Of a stretch of 64,000 bases of DNA, positions 1 to 10,720 are shown one piece after another. Under the pieces are notes generated by a model. It worked only from the letters and a program-made list of their open reading frames with translations. It did no database searches and was not told the origin of the DNA. The position numbers and the translations under genes are program-made. Each line of letters begins with the position of its first letter. Within the stretch, counting starts at the first letter, position 1. The stretch is from Cliona cf. orientalis (taxonomy: Eukaryota > Porifera > Demospongiae > Clionaida > Clionaidae): positions 124,001-188,000 of the forward strand of contig OZ005698.1 of NCBI GenBank assembly GCA_963930775.1. Direction: 5' to 3'.

Positions 1-472
1 CTCATTTCAGAGCATATATTTTCTCCTTCCCCGGCCTTCTGTCTGGGGAGACACTGTCCTTGTCACCACTCCTGCTCGGAGCTACACTGCCAGCGACTAC
101 CAGCAACTCTTCTCTGATATAGGACTGACTGATGGATTTGCCATGTACCAAGGAATAGAGAACATTAATAGGGACTTCCCCTCTCCAAATGTGCCCACTA
201 ACTGCTTCTATGGAGTGGGTATCGACACACTTGAGAGCTTTCATTACACTAGACCGTTTCCCAAAGGAGCTGAGGTTGACCCTGAAGTAACGATGGGAGA
301 TGGGGATGGAGCAGTCAACCTTCGGAGCTCTCAAGTCTGTCTTCGTTGGGCTAACAATAATGGAGGTCGTCCCTTCAGGAGTATGGTGTTTGAAGGTGTT
401 GGACATGGCGCAATGATCAGGAGTGAAGATGTATTGTTGGAAATATGGAGAATCGTTGGATCTAGAGACTAA
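1..472 (+). CDS. PLA2G15: Lysosomal phospholipase A2 (PLA2G15/LCAT-like), last exon only
   Basis: This is the 3' part of a group XV phospholipase A2 / LCAT family gene whose 5' exons lie left of the window. The family are alpha/beta-hydrolases that cut or transfer acyl chains of phospholipids, usually in the lysosome or secreted. The frame begins at base 2 (SFQSIYFLLPRPSVWGD) and ends with TAA at 470-472. The catalytic Asp motif is visible as MGDGDGAVNLRS (family GDGDGTVN). The catalytic His region reads EGVGHGAM, where the full paralogue at 4.1-6.5 kb has DGAEHMAI, so the His is kept but the preceding Glu is Gly. The serine motif would be upstream of the window. The protein is closely similar to the paralogue but ends about 15 residues earlier. 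The frame is open, so I treat it as a functional gene cut by the window edge. Confidence 0.85.
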   Translation, partial: SFQSIYFLLPRPSVWGDTVLVTTPARSYTASDYQQLFSDIGLTDGFAMYQGIENINRDFPSPNVPTNCFYGVGIDTLESFHYTRPFPKGAEVDPEVTMGDGDGAVNLRSSQVCLRWANNNGGRPFRSMVFEGVGHGAMIRSEDVLLEIWRIVGSRD

Positions 473-2404
473 ATTTAATTAACTATGCATTTATTCATGA
501 TATGCAGTGGCATGCTAGTCTCATCCCCAAATCCCATCATGAAGTGGGAACGAGACCAGTACATAGTATTGGAGAATCACGCATGCGCAGTAGTATAGCA
601 CAGTGCGCGCGCGTGCCGGGTGCAAATGGCCGGTCAACGTGTGGCAGTGTTTCCCACAACTTTATAATCCACAATCACAAATCACAATAGACTAGGCCCT
701 CCTTCTTTACTATCAACATGACCACTGTCGCACGCAGAAGCTGCAGTTTTCAAATTTTGTTGCAGAGAAAGCCTATCGGAATAGAAGTACAGGAGGTGAT
801 GTGGCTGAATGGCGTTCTCGTCCGCTGGTGCCTTTGATCGCACGGAGCTCTCTGTACTGAGACGAGGAGATGATGAAAGATGAGTTACATGGGTTTTTTT
901 GGCTTTTTTTTTTTTGTTATTGTTGCAGCGCATGGCAGCTGGCGTTTCGTTGGAAGACTTGTAGCTACCAAGTCTAGTATAAGATAGACCCGTCCATGGA
1001 TGTATCAGGCTGGAGGGCCCTTAGAGAAATTTGTGATTAATTCCTTTCTCGCGAGCCGTGCCTATGCCTTTTAATACAACACTTTTCCCCGGATCGTTGT
1101 AAATGTGCCTGGCCCGCATATTTGCGGCGATTCCGTAGGTTTATATGCTGCTGCATGATGCCAAGTTGTTGTTGTTTTTTTTCGCAAAGTACGTGTCTGG
1201 CCCGCAAGTATTCTGCGAATTTAGGCTGCACGACTCGAGTGAGAAGGGAATTGATTGCTCGCGTAGTTCCACCATAATTTATAGGGGTGCATGCATGACA
1301 GTTAATTAAAATAAGGAGTTGATGACCGTTGCCTGCATATGCTTGGTGCTTACGAGCCTTCGGAGTAAATTAATTAGATCTATTCTATGGTAGCTATACT
1401 GAAGGTAGGTAAAAGCAGTCCTCAGTGAAGCAAGCACTAGAGTGTGTGGTGAACAAGACCCCAGTGAAGCAAATCCCAGAGTGTCGCTCTAGGTGAGGTG
1501 GTGAACAGGTCCTCAGTAATAAAGCAAAACCCAAGAGTGTTCGCATTCTGGGTGAAGCTGTCTGGGGTGAAGACAAGTCCTCAGTGAAGTAAATCCTAGA
1601 GTGTTCACATTCTAGGTGAAGATGCCTGAGGTGATAAGGCCACAACGGAAGCAAGTCCTAGAGTGTAGTTATTCTGGGTGAAGATGTCTGGGGTGAAGAC
1701 AAGTCCTCAGTGAAGCAAGTCCTGGAGTGTGCACATTCTAGGTGAAGATGTCTGGGGCACTATAGTTGTAGAAACCACACTGACCTGAAGAGTGTAGAGC
1801 ATGCCCTAGAGTGTAGCTAGTTAGTGATTCTATAGGTAAAGTAGCAAGTCCTTGGTGAATGCAAGTGCTTGATGAAGGTAAGTTCTAGCCGAACAAAGTC
1901 CAAAAGGTAAGGCAAGGCCTATAGATGAAGACTTTCAATCTTGGCAGCTTCTACGACAAAGATGGCTGCGAGTTCAATGAATAATGGTCGTCAACTCTGA
2001 AATTACCAAAATATATACGTTTTCGGGAGGGGGGGGGTGCCCAAGATGTTGCTGGTGTGCCCCAGTGGTTTCAGTCTACCCTTTAGGGGGGCCCTGGCTT
2101 GTCTCGTCTCGTGGAGCCAGACCCCTCCCCCCGGCAGGTGTCTGGCTCTGCGATGGATTAGGCTTGTTCCAGGGTGAGGCACACGGTGCATGCGCTTGGT
2201 GTGCTCCGGAGTCCTTCGGGGCGACGTCTGTCTGCGGTGTTTCGGCACTGCGGGCAGATGCCTATGACGGGCTGAAATTACTGTGAGTGTATTAGCGACG
2301 TGTAGCGGCTAGCTACTTTTGATAAAATTTAATAGCGAATTGGTGTAGAAATAATTTTTTTGTAAATGTTTTTACTCTCTCTCTCTCTCCTCTCGTTTCT
2401 GTAG
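473..2404. other. Intergenic stretch, no convincing gene
   Basis: I found no conserved coding exon here. There is a CG-rich patch around 590-640, a short open frame beginning ATG at 809 that stops after 25 codons, a degenerate tandem repeat at 1408-1765, and a GC-rich segment at 2020-2270 with G and C runs whose long open frame has no domain-like composition. A CT-rich tract at 2372-2400 runs into the acceptor-like sequence of the candidate exon at 2405. Confidence 0.5.
1408..1765. repeat. Degenerate minisatellite, about 60-70 bp unit
   Basis: The phrase 'tcctcagtgaagcaa' followed by 'gagtgt', then 'cattctaggtgaag', recurs about five times with substitutions and small indels. The order is recognisable but units are well diverged, so this is an old tandem repeat. 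A 'ggtgaa' motif recurs in the following 150 bp. Confidence 0.7.
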
Positions 2405-3627
2405 GTATTTTTGATGCCTGCAGAAGCGAGAAAACATGGATTCTATGGACCAGAGCCTTCTCTTCACGGCCGGTTGCGTGTCAATGTGTGAGAGAGTACA
2501 TGTAAAGGGTCTCATTTCCAGTGGCTACTGCTGTCCTGCATGGTCACTTGAGGCCAACCACTCCACTCATCTTTGCTGTTGTGCATTTTTTCTACAATCT
2601 GATTTAATTTGCATAAGAATGCAAATTAAAGCTACTCAATTTTAAATTGCATTACAAAATGCAAATTAAAATCAGTTAACTATTGAAATCCCCCAACTAG
2701 TTTACCAATGAGTGGAAAATATTTCAAGAAGAATGGTTACTGATTTTTCTCCTATGCTACAAGGAAAGTGGTTCAATTGATTTTTTTCTGTTGTACATTT
2801 TTTTTACATGTTCTTTCTTATTCAGCCATCATCAGCCAATTAGAAACTGTTCACAGGATCAAGTTTTTCCTATCAGTGAAGTGTCTTTTAATTCTCCCTT
2901 CCTACCTCCTCCATAACCAACTTTTTTTTTAGGTTGCAGATGCGGTTTTAGCAGCCAGCGTACAAGTGTGTCCTGGCCACTACACCGCCGACTGGACCTG
3001 GTCAATTGATGGACTTGCAAAGCAAAACTGCCCTTTGGTTTCCACGGCAACATCCTGCCTGGGAAGGTGATGACACTAATTTTTTTGCTGTATCTCTCAT
3101 AATATTATGATGCTATTTTAGGTCGTGTGTGCAACCCCACTCTTTCTCAAGGAACACCGATGAAGCGAAGGTGAATATTTGTACTGTTTTGCAACAACCC
3201 TCTTTTTTTTTGTTCTATAGCTCATGCACGCTGTCTTGGATGCCCGGGGGGAGGGAGGATCTCCTCCTAGTACCTCTAGTTGCAGCATTTTCAGCAATAA
3301 ACTGAAGAAAAATAAAAATTGAAATAGTTTCCTTGCCTTTACGTTTACGTACTATGCATCCGCTATCACCAGGCAGGAGAGAAAGAGAGTTAGGGCCTCT
3401 GTCCCAGCATCAGACTCCACACATCAAGAGTAGTGACCAGGTCTAGAGATCCTCCAGATCGTAACTGACTGGACCTTTCCATGGCATCAAGGTTTCATTT
3501 GGAGGTCTTGTCATGTGACTATCAGGTGATCAAAGCTGCTTATGAGTGTATTTTCATTAATATCCTACACCCCACACAGGCAGCTCTACGTGGTTGTGTT
3601 GAACAATACAGTTGGAGCAGATTTTGA
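2405..3627 (+). CDS. Candidate 3' exons of an unidentified gene
   Basis: Four candidate exons bounded by AG and GT splice in phase to one frame: 2405-2485, 2933-3066, 3122-3170 and 3580-3627 (TGA at 3625-3627). Strong pyrimidine tracts precede the first two. The joined peptide is about 103 residues, with pieces such as GFYGPEPSLHGRLRVN, then CPGHYTADWTWSIDG, then SCVQPHSFSRNTDEAK. It has several cysteines and no family I recognise. The donor at 2486 (gtgtga) is weak, and no start exon was found. The phase agreement across three junctions is the only reason to list it; it could be a decayed gene or chance. Confidence 0.25.
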
Positions 3628-4120
3628 CTCGTTTTGCCATTACACAATGTATGTAAGCTTTGTGAAATTTGAAGTGCTGTTGCCATTATTTACCCATGCA
3701 TGTCCTACAGGTCACCTGATGATGAAGAAATTTATTGACGCTGTGTGCAGGTCTACAAAGTTTGACAATGTCATTTGAAATTTTTTGCAATACTTCAGCA
3801 AAACTTTGAACTGTCTAAATTGGAGTTATTCTCTTTATTTATGTAATCACTCTACCTGTTTGAAACTATTCAACTCGACGACTTGAATCAGTTATTTTTG
3901 CAAACATCCAGTTCTGAATTTGCATTGCAGCAGAGTGTTACAGGGTCGTCATTGGATCGGTGTTTATACATTAGTATTACTATTATGTAATTTTGACGAC
4001 CTATACATGTATGCGTATAATAATTAAATACCGGAATCAGCGGAGTGCATAAATTGCAACTCTCCAAATTAAACTTAGCACCAGTCCACTTCACAAACAA
4101 CAGTGATCAAGAGAGCAAAG

Positions 4121-6533
4121 ATGGTAACTTCGAATTCAGTCCAAATAGTTCTCGCCGCTATGATTTCTAGCGTGATTTTCAATTCTCAACTGATCAGCAG
4201 TATGTCTACTGGAGATCCAATACTGATAGGTAAGTTATATTATAGCAATAGGCCTATACCAGCGCCCCGTAATTATTGGCTATTAATACACAAATTCTTA
4301 TGCTACAATGTCATATTAAATTATTATATTTTGTAGTTGTGATGCTTATAGCTAGCTACAGAATGCCAGTTCATCATTGTCGCAATCACTTTGGGCTCAT
4401 TGGCAGCCACTCAGTGACTATCTTGACGTGACCTCAACTCACAGAATTCCATAAATTTTCTACATCCCATTACTAGATCACGTATACTACCTTTTAATAT
4501 TATCAAGAATAGCAAATAACTGAGTACTCATGCGTCCTTTTACAGTGATTGACTCCCACGTACACCATTATATTAATATAGACTGTCGTGATTTCATGCA
4601 CCATAGTAAAATATACAATTATGTCATAACTTTCAATGAGCATGTTAATAATAATCACTATATGGTTTATCTTTCCTTTAGTGCCTGGAATAACTGGTTC
4701 TCGACTTAGTGTGCGGCGATCAGGGTTCACTTTGTGCAACACGTTCGGCACAAGTGTTGGGCTCTGGGTCAGTGAAGTCCGTATCCTTAAATTTGGATGC
4801 TTTTCACCTGAATTGACGTAAGATATCCCTCTCAATTAATTAGGCTCCATATTAATAGCTATATAATTATTATACAAAACATATTATTATGATATAAATA
4901 GGTTGAGCTATGACAGAAACACTGGTCAGTACTCCAGCACATCTGACAGCATCACTGTCAGTGTCCCCGGCTTTGGTGATACTTACTCGGTGGAGAGGCT
5001 GAGTGGAGGTTTGATAACCTTCCCTTATTTCGATGGATTTGTGGACTACTTCGTTAAGAGAGGATATGAGAGGGGCAGGAGTATTCGAGCTGCACCTTAC
5101 GACTGGAGATTGGGACCAGGTGGGATAGTTACCACAATACGTATCACTAGACCAAAACTGATTTCCTTCAGTAGTGTTTACCATTTCCTACACATAGCTA
5201 TTTATTGGAGGATAGGGCAGAATTTTTGCTAACTTAAATGAAATATGCAGAAAAATTGCTCTATCCTACACATTTCCTATACCTGCACGAAATCCATATT
5301 TTCGTCTAGTGTATTATATTAACTTTACTCCACAGTTTAGGAATACTTTATATTCGATTCCTCTCACATTTCAAATGCCATGGTTTAATGATTAAGTACG
5401 ATTCCGAATAATTTTGTATCCCCCCCCTCCCCCCACCGTTTATGGCTTGCTTCCTTTTCTGATCATAAAAATTAATGCATGGTATCTAAATTACGATAAC
5501 ATCCCGTCTAATAGGAGTTCAGAATCTCCCCTGCTAAAGTATAACCTTTGATGACCCAGTACAAGTGCCCAACTTTTAAAGGAAGAAGCAAAATAAATTG
5601 CTAGCCTCGATGGACTCTATTTATACTCACTTACTAGTTGAGCTGATTTATGTAGGAAATTACTTGGCATCAATATTTATCCACACAGAGGAGCTCCAAA
5701 GGAGGGGTTACTATGACGATGTGAAGGGACTGATTGAGACGATGTATCGTGAGAATGGCAACCGTAGGGTGACCATAGCTGCTCACAGTATGGGGGCTCC
5801 CATAATGCTACACTTTTTGACCCAAAGTGGAGTTGTGACACAGGAGTGGAAGGATCAGTTCATTGGAAACTTCATCCCAATAGCTGGGGCGTGGTCTGGC
5901 GGGAACTCAGCTTTACAATTTGAGATTTCTGGTCTGACTGCAGTCAATAGGGGACATGGTGATATGTTCAATTTCTTCTTTCGCCTTCAAGACTCAATCA
6001 CTGATCCTTTCACGCCAATACTGCGCTCATTTCAGAGCATACACTTTATCCTTCCCCGACCCTCTGTCTGGGGTGACACTGTCCTTGTCACCACTCCTGC
6101 TCGGAGCTACACTGCCAGCGACTACCAGCAACTCTTCTCTGATATAGGACTGACTGATGGATTTGCCATGTACCAAGGAATAGAGAACATTAATAGGGAC
6201 TTCCCCTCTCCAAATGTGCCTACTCACTGCTTCTATGGAGGGGGTATTGATACACCTCGCAGTTTTCACTACACTAGGTCATTTCCTGAGGGAGCTGACA
6301 AGGACCCTCAGGTCACGATGGGAGATGGAGACGGAGCAGTTAATCTTTTAAGTTCCGAGGTCTGCCTTCGTTGGGCTAACAGCAATGGAGGTCGCCCCTT
6401 CAGGAGTATGACATTTGATGGAGCTGAGCACATGGCAATAGTCAATGATGAGGATGTGTTGAGGGAGATTGGTAAGATCGTGGGAGCTTCAGCCAACCCT
6501 ACTGAATGGAAGTCCTTCTCCTTCTTTGGATAG
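4121..6533 (+). CDS. PLA2G15: Lysosomal phospholipase A2 group XV-like, complete
   Basis: A four-exon gene: 4121-4229, 4682-4817, 4902-5119 and 5689-6533, all junctions GT-AG and in phase, giving 435 residues (human PLA2G15 is 412). I chose ATG 4121 because it opens a hydrophobic signal-peptide-like stretch (VQIVLAAMISSVIF). Family landmarks follow in order: the oxyanion-side VPGITGSRL, the VPGFGDTYSVERL block, APYDWR, the nucleophile elbow AAHSMGAP (Ser codon 5787-5789), the Asp motif MGDGDGAVN, and the His in DGAEHMAI. This is the full Ser-Asp-His triad of an LCAT/PLA2G15 hydrolase, expected in the lysosome or secreted. The residue after SMG is Ala, where human PLA2G15 has Asn. It is a near paralogue of the partial gene at 1-472 and the probable source of the fragment at 10240-10720. 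Whether it acts as phospholipase or acyltransferase cannot be told from sequence. Confidence 0.9.
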
Positions 6534-6689
6534 ACAATAGATCTAGTAGCTAGTCGATTTGCTAGCCATATCAATTTTGGTAATGAACTATAATCACAGT
6601 TAGTATGATCTTAGGATTAAGTATTTATAGCTTTTGGGACTTTGATATTTCTGCATAATAATTTTATCGGTGGCAATAGTCCAACAATA

Positions 6690-6975
6690 ATATTTTGTGG
6701 AAAAGCGTCTTACCATCATTTTGTGGGATACTGTCCTGTATAGAGTATCATCATTAATAATATTTGTAGGATACTATCCTGCATAGGACGGTGTCCGACA
6801 AAATGATAATTTTATGCAGGACGGCATCCCACAAAAAATTTAAATTTGTGCAGGACGGTATCCGACAAAAATTTAATGATAATTTTATGCAGGACAGCAT
6901 CCAACAATGTGGGATACTATCCTGCATAGAGCTCGAGTATCATCATCATTAATATTATTATTATAATTATTCAAG
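6690..6975. repeat. Foldback repeat array, CAGGACAGTATCCAACA family
   Basis: A roughly 20-bp word of the type 'gcaggacagtatccaacaaa' occurs here several times in both orientations, separated by AT-rich spacers such as 'aattttat'. The same word forms arrays at 10721-11020 and is found at 18985-19045, 22385-22520, 28675-28735 and 54430-54530. The stretch from about 6834 to 6975 is also nearly the same as 10906-11020. It looks like a small foldback transposon that nests in itself. Confidence 0.7.
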
Positions 6976-7090
6976 AAGACTGACCGCATCCTAAGTGGAA
7001 AAAGTGTGTTCATTTAGCTAGCTAGAAAAACATCTGCATTAGGAGGAACAAACTGAATTTAACAAGATTAGATGTTATGATTATTATATT

Positions 7091-7300
7091 AATAGCCATC
7101 AGATGCTTTGGTACCACTGGGCCTACCCACCACTAGTGCTGACAGAATAGCCATCAGATGCTTTGGTACCACTGGGCCTACCACCACTAATACTGACAGA
7201 ATATCCATCAGAGGCTTTGGTACCGTACCACTGGGCCTACCACCACTGGTGCCCACAGAATAGCCATCAGAGGCCTTAGTATTACTTGGCTGACCATCTT
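7091..7300. repeat. Minisatellite, 54-59 bp unit, about 3.7 copies
   Basis: Units begin 'aatagccatcagatgctttg' and end 'ctgacag'. The last unit is partial and diverged. The third unit carries an extra 'ggtacc'-type duplication. An open frame on the minus strand through the array encodes a repeated SGTKASDGY peptide, but it has no other sign of being a gene. Confidence 0.8.
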
Positions 7301-7726
7301 TTTTACCAAACATAAATCTACAAGATGTACACTGTTTATGCCACCGAATGATAGTAGCTACATCACAACCGTGAAACAATTTTAAATTAACAACCAGCCA
7401 CCACCAAAAGGACGACAATCAGTCAGTCAGCTTGCACCACAAAGATTGATAATACTGCACTTGCTACCAAATCATGTGGTGCTTTAATAGTGAGCATTAA
7501 TATCTAACGATCTTTACCTAACTTTGCTTCACTCGAGTATTTAGCTATGGTAAATATTATTGTCATTGGCCAATATGGCCTAAACTGTGTATTGATGATG
7601 ATGCATCAGTATACATACTAGTATTATTTTAATCTTTTATTATCCAATATACATGAAAGACAACCTTTCCCAGCATCATTGGCTGTTAAAAAGAGTTGGA
7701 AAAAAAAAATCGGCTCTGGCTAGTTG

Positions 7727-7800
7727 CGGGATTCGAACCGGGGCGCGCATTTCACACTGCCTGGCAGACTCAGAGCTTAACCATTAGACCATCTGGACAG
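7727..7800 (-). repeat. tRNA-like element (tRNA-derived SINE head or tRNA pseudogene)
   Basis: Read on the minus strand it has an A-box-like TGGTCTAATGGTTAAG and a B box GGTTCGAATCC at the right spacing, followed by a run of T (the A run at about 7699-7708 on the plus strand) that would terminate RNA polymerase III. The acceptor stem does not close (GTCCAGA against GCCAGAG), and the T stem has mismatches. It is therefore not a normal tRNA gene. Confidence 0.55.
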
Positions 7801-8139
7801 TAGTACAGTTGTGGCTTTTGTGTTTTGACAAGGACATTTTCGCTTATAACTCGACAATGAAAGTGAAATTGAAAATTCTGGAACGTGTAAATTTTTGTTT
7901 TTTTATGCTCTATCTGCTGATCTTTGAATTATCTTCGTAGCATGTTCTGGGGCTGAGTTTACTTATATTATATTATATTATTACATTACATTAGATTGAT
8001 TTTATTTTTTTTCCCACTTAGGATGTAAATTGCGAATATTATGCCTCACACAGCTACCAGTCACCGCCGCCCATATTGTCAAAGGCTTCTGTGCGAGCCA
8101 GCACGGAGCCGAAGAAATGCGAACGACCCCTTACCGCAT

Positions 8140-8245
8140 TAGCGTTATTATAGTGCATGCTAATTTTCGTAGCCGCCAAGGCCCATCGACTACGAAAATA
8201 TTTTTAGCTACAACAAAAATTTCCAGATTTACGGTATTTGTATTT
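8140..8245. mobile_element. Small foldback element, TTTCGTAG...ACGGTA type
   Basis: This AT-rich piece shares 'attttcgtag', 'cgactacgaaaat' and 'aaatttccagatttacggta' with the longer element at 21555-21745. It sits where TBCK exon 2 would be in the duplicate, so its insertion or an associated deletion removed that exon. Confidence 0.6.
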
Positions 8246-8953
8246 TTATCCATCACTTTATTTTTGTAGAGTGATGTCAAACTGCACAACTATGGTGTGT
8301 ACTACATGACCAATCACGGGAAAGAAGTGGACTTCCCCATAGGGTGAGGGAGCGAGGAGTATGTCACATGACACATTCACATGATCATGTTGCTTATCAT
8401 TCAGATCCCCTCGGTACATGGCCCCTGAAATAATTAGCTCTGGTCCAAAATCGCAGATTCCCTCCAGCATCAAGGTTTGTCGTAACCATAGCAATGTACA
8501 TATTATTATTATAATATACATGCAGTTTCATCTTGTGTATAAGCCCCCCCCTCCCCCTTCTTCTCTTACAATATATTAACTCCTTAATTAAGCCTATGGA
8601 TTACCGTATGTGTGTCTATTTGGCTACTGTAGGTGGACGTCTGGTCTCTTGGTGTCATCATGCTGGAGCTCTTCATGGTAAGATCTCTGACATTTGCTGC
8701 TAAATTTAATTTTAAATTTTTAAAGATAATATGAATGATTTCAGCATTATAGGGACAAACATTGACAAAGACTGGTAGTGCAATAAGATTAATAATATTG
8801 TGCTTATTACTATATACCTTATGCAGGAGACGCCTATCTATCCTGACTTGTTCTTACGAAACGCCATTGGTACACTGTTCAAGAGAGTCATACTTCTAAC
8901 ACAGAACTATCAACGTAAGTGTTCTCTACAGTACTCACTAGGCGGTGCAGTTT

Positions 8954-9466
8954 TTAATAGTTCTTGAGTGAAGATGTAGTATTGACACATTCACACTCTC
9001 GTATAAATGGAAAATACACTGGCTTCCATATCTTCACTCCATTGCATATAAGTTTTAACAGTTTTGGCCTGTTTGACTTGTAACGAGTAGGCTGGCAAGA
9101 TGTGCATGATCCAATGTAAAATGGTGGATCTATGGTTGTATCTACTGCTGAAAGGCACACTCCATTGCATGCCCTCACGTTGGTGGATGTTTCCTCACAG
9201 CCTTCGACCTTCACTGACACTGTCACCCTCTCAATTCCACATTTATTTTCACTCCAAGTCATGATTGCCTTGAGATCTTTCTCATTTGTGTTCGCCTCGA
9301 TATCTGTCTCATTTGTGTCTGCCTTGAGATCTGTCTCATTTGTATTTGCCTTGAGATCTGTCTCTTTCGTGTCTGTAGCTATCAGTGAGGAGCCACAGAC
9401 TGCAGCTGCTGCTAGTGACACGAACAGTAGATAGCGCACTAGACTACTGGTGCTGGTGGCCGACAT
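8954..9466 (-). CDS. Secreted C-terminal cystine-knot (CTCK-like) protein, copy A
   Basis: A single-exon gene of 170 residues. The N-terminus has a clear signal peptide ([17 protein letters not shown]), then four imperfect 9-10 residue repeats of the type NTNETDLKA, then a cysteine-rich domain. Cysteines fall as CGIE, EGC, ACNGVC, GSCTSC, LIC, ECEC, and the text VKVEGCEE...CTSCQPTRY...ECECVNTTS resembles the CTCK knot of mucins, von Willebrand factor and related growth-factor-like ligands. It should be a secreted, disulphide-rich, possibly dimeric ligand or matrix protein; the role is unknown. It lies antisense within the TBCK duplicate, in the same position as copy B in the true TBCK intron. 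Copy A has one more N-terminal repeat than copy B. The fold assignment rests on cysteine spacing, not on a search. Confidence 0.75.
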   Translation of the reverse strand: MSATSTSSLVRYLLFVSLAAAAVCGSSLIATDTKETDLKANTNETDLKADTNETDIEANTNEKDLKAIMTWSENKCGIERVTVSVKVEGCEETSTNVRACNGVCLSAVDTTIDPPFYIGSCTSCQPTRYKSNRPKLLKLICNGVKIWKPVYFPFIRECECVNTTSSLKNY

Positions 9467-10239
9467 TATCTTGACGAACTTTCCTCAAGGCTATTATAAT
9501 GTTATAGCTCTTGATCGATGGAGCTATTCGTGATAACTGAGTGCTTTTCCCCTCCGTGCGTGGTGTTTTGATTGGCTGTGGACCGTCTGGAATTCATTAA
9601 AACTTCCCTCGTGGGCCAAGTTCTATTTGGCTAATGAGATTATGACAGGGATGTAGTATTGAGCAATGGCCAGGGAAGGTTAACAAGTGCTCGTTTTTAT
9701 GTGGGTGAGTGGTAGTAGGGGGGAGAGAGGGAGCTCTAGATCTAGCCCTTGCTATTATGTCATGACATGCCTAGACACCCAGCTTGTTGTTCGGCAGCAA
9801 GATCGTTTGATGGTTAGTGGGTTTGTGATTACGTGAGTGTCCCTCTCTTTAATGTGGCCATGGGAGGCCTCTCATTCACTCGGTGCAGCTGTTACTAATT
9901 AATTAAGGCTTGTGTACATGTAGAGCCTGGCCTGAGGGTATGTCCCTGGTTTATTGACTGCCATACTTTAGATGATTCCTAAAGGCTGTGTACATACATG
10001 TTACAGTTGGACACAGATCTACTACTGCGATTATGGTAATCAAATTTTGATACTTTGAAAGTCTTATTAATATGGAGTTCCATAATGTTACATAGTTGTG
10101 ACAAATGAGGGTGTGTTGGGTTCTTGGAATGAACTAAAAATGGCTTCCAAACTAAAATTTTTTTCCCCCACTATCTATCACTTGTATGTTTTTATTGGTA
10201 GCTACTGCAGGCAAGTCCACCAGCCCCCTCACCGCCTTG

Positions 10240-10720
10240 GTCATCGTTGGCGCCCTCAGGAAATGACCTAGTGTAGTGAAAACTGCGAGGTGTATCAATA
10301 CCCACTCCATAGAAGCAGTGAGTGGGCACATTTGGAGAGGGGAAGCCCCTATTAATGTTCTCTATTCCTTGGTACATGGCAAATCCATCAGTCAGTCCTA
10401 TATCAGAGAAGAGTTGCTGGTAGTCGCTGGCAGTGTAGCTCCGAGCAGGAGTGGTGACAAGGACAGTGTCTCCCCAGACAGAAGGTCGGGGAAGGATAAA
10501 GTGTATGCTCTGAAATGAGTGCAGTATTGGTGTGAAAGGATCAGTGATTGAGTCTTGAAGGCGAAAGAAGAAATTGAACATACCACCAGGTCCCCTGTTG
10601 ACTGCAGTCAGACCAGAAGTCTCAAATTGTAAAGCTGAGTTCCCGCCAGACCACGCCTCTGCTATTGGGATGAAGTTTCTAATGAACTGATCCTTCCACT
10701 CCTGTGTCACAACTCCACTT
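10240..10720 (-). pseudogene. PLA2G15: Inverted PLA2G15-like exon fragment
   Basis: This matches 5825-6305 of the complete PLA2G15-like gene in inverse orientation, nearly base for base. It covers SGVVTQEWKD to HYTRSFPEGA, so it lacks the catalytic Ser, Asp and His and has no splice context. One edge abuts the truncated TBCK exon 7 copy at 10239/10240; the other abuts a CAGGACAG foldback repeat. It is a captured gene fragment, not a gene. Confidence 0.9.

Larger units (their letters stand above)
8030..10239 (+). pseudogene. TBCK: Truncated duplicate of the 5' half of TBCK
   Basis: This is a partial copy of the intact TBCK gene at 11168-18517. Copies of exon 3 (8270-8343), exon 4 (8405-8474), exon 5 (8633-8677), exon 6 (8827-8914) and the start of exon 7 (10211-10239) keep their splice signals and frames and differ from the source at very few bases; exon 6 differs at one base of 88. 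The exon 1 copy (about 8042-8140) has an internal deletion and an extra A that shifts the frame. Exon 2 is missing and is replaced by a foldback repeat. Exon 7 is cut after 29 bases and runs straight into an inverted PLA2G15 fragment. It cannot make TBCK. The copy carries the nested cystine-knot gene with it. Confidence 0.9.

Noticed and set aside
809..886. Small open frame starting MAFSSAGAFDRTELSVLRRG as a first exon
   Set aside because: The start context is good, but a stop follows after 25 codons with no donor before it, and no matching next exon was found.
1984..2286. 100-codon open frame rich in Gly, Cys and Trp
   Set aside because: It lies in a GC-rich segment with homopolymer runs, is open in other frames as well, and does not splice in frame with the next candidate exons without a quick stop.
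7091..7300. CRISPR-like repeat array
   Set aside because: The repeats are contiguous, without unique spacers of constant length, and the DNA is clearly eukaryotic. The same holds for 42660-42745 and 27551-27976.
7089..7418. Open frame on the minus strand with repeated SGTKASDGY peptides
   Set aside because: It is a readthrough of a minisatellite with uneven unit lengths (54-59 bp) that would shift frame between units; there is no domain or start context.
7727..7800. Functional tRNA gene
   Set aside because: A and B boxes are present, but the acceptor stem does not pair and the T stem is mismatched.
8270..8914. Exons of a second functional TBCK gene
   Set aside because: Exon 1 is frameshifted, exon 2 is missing and exon 7 is cut and fused to an inverted lipase fragment, so no full protein can be made.
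10192..10710. Minus-strand lipase gene
   Set aside because: Only an internal exon part is present, without the catalytic Ser, Asp and His or splice sites; it is an inverted fragment of the 4.1-6.5 kb gene.
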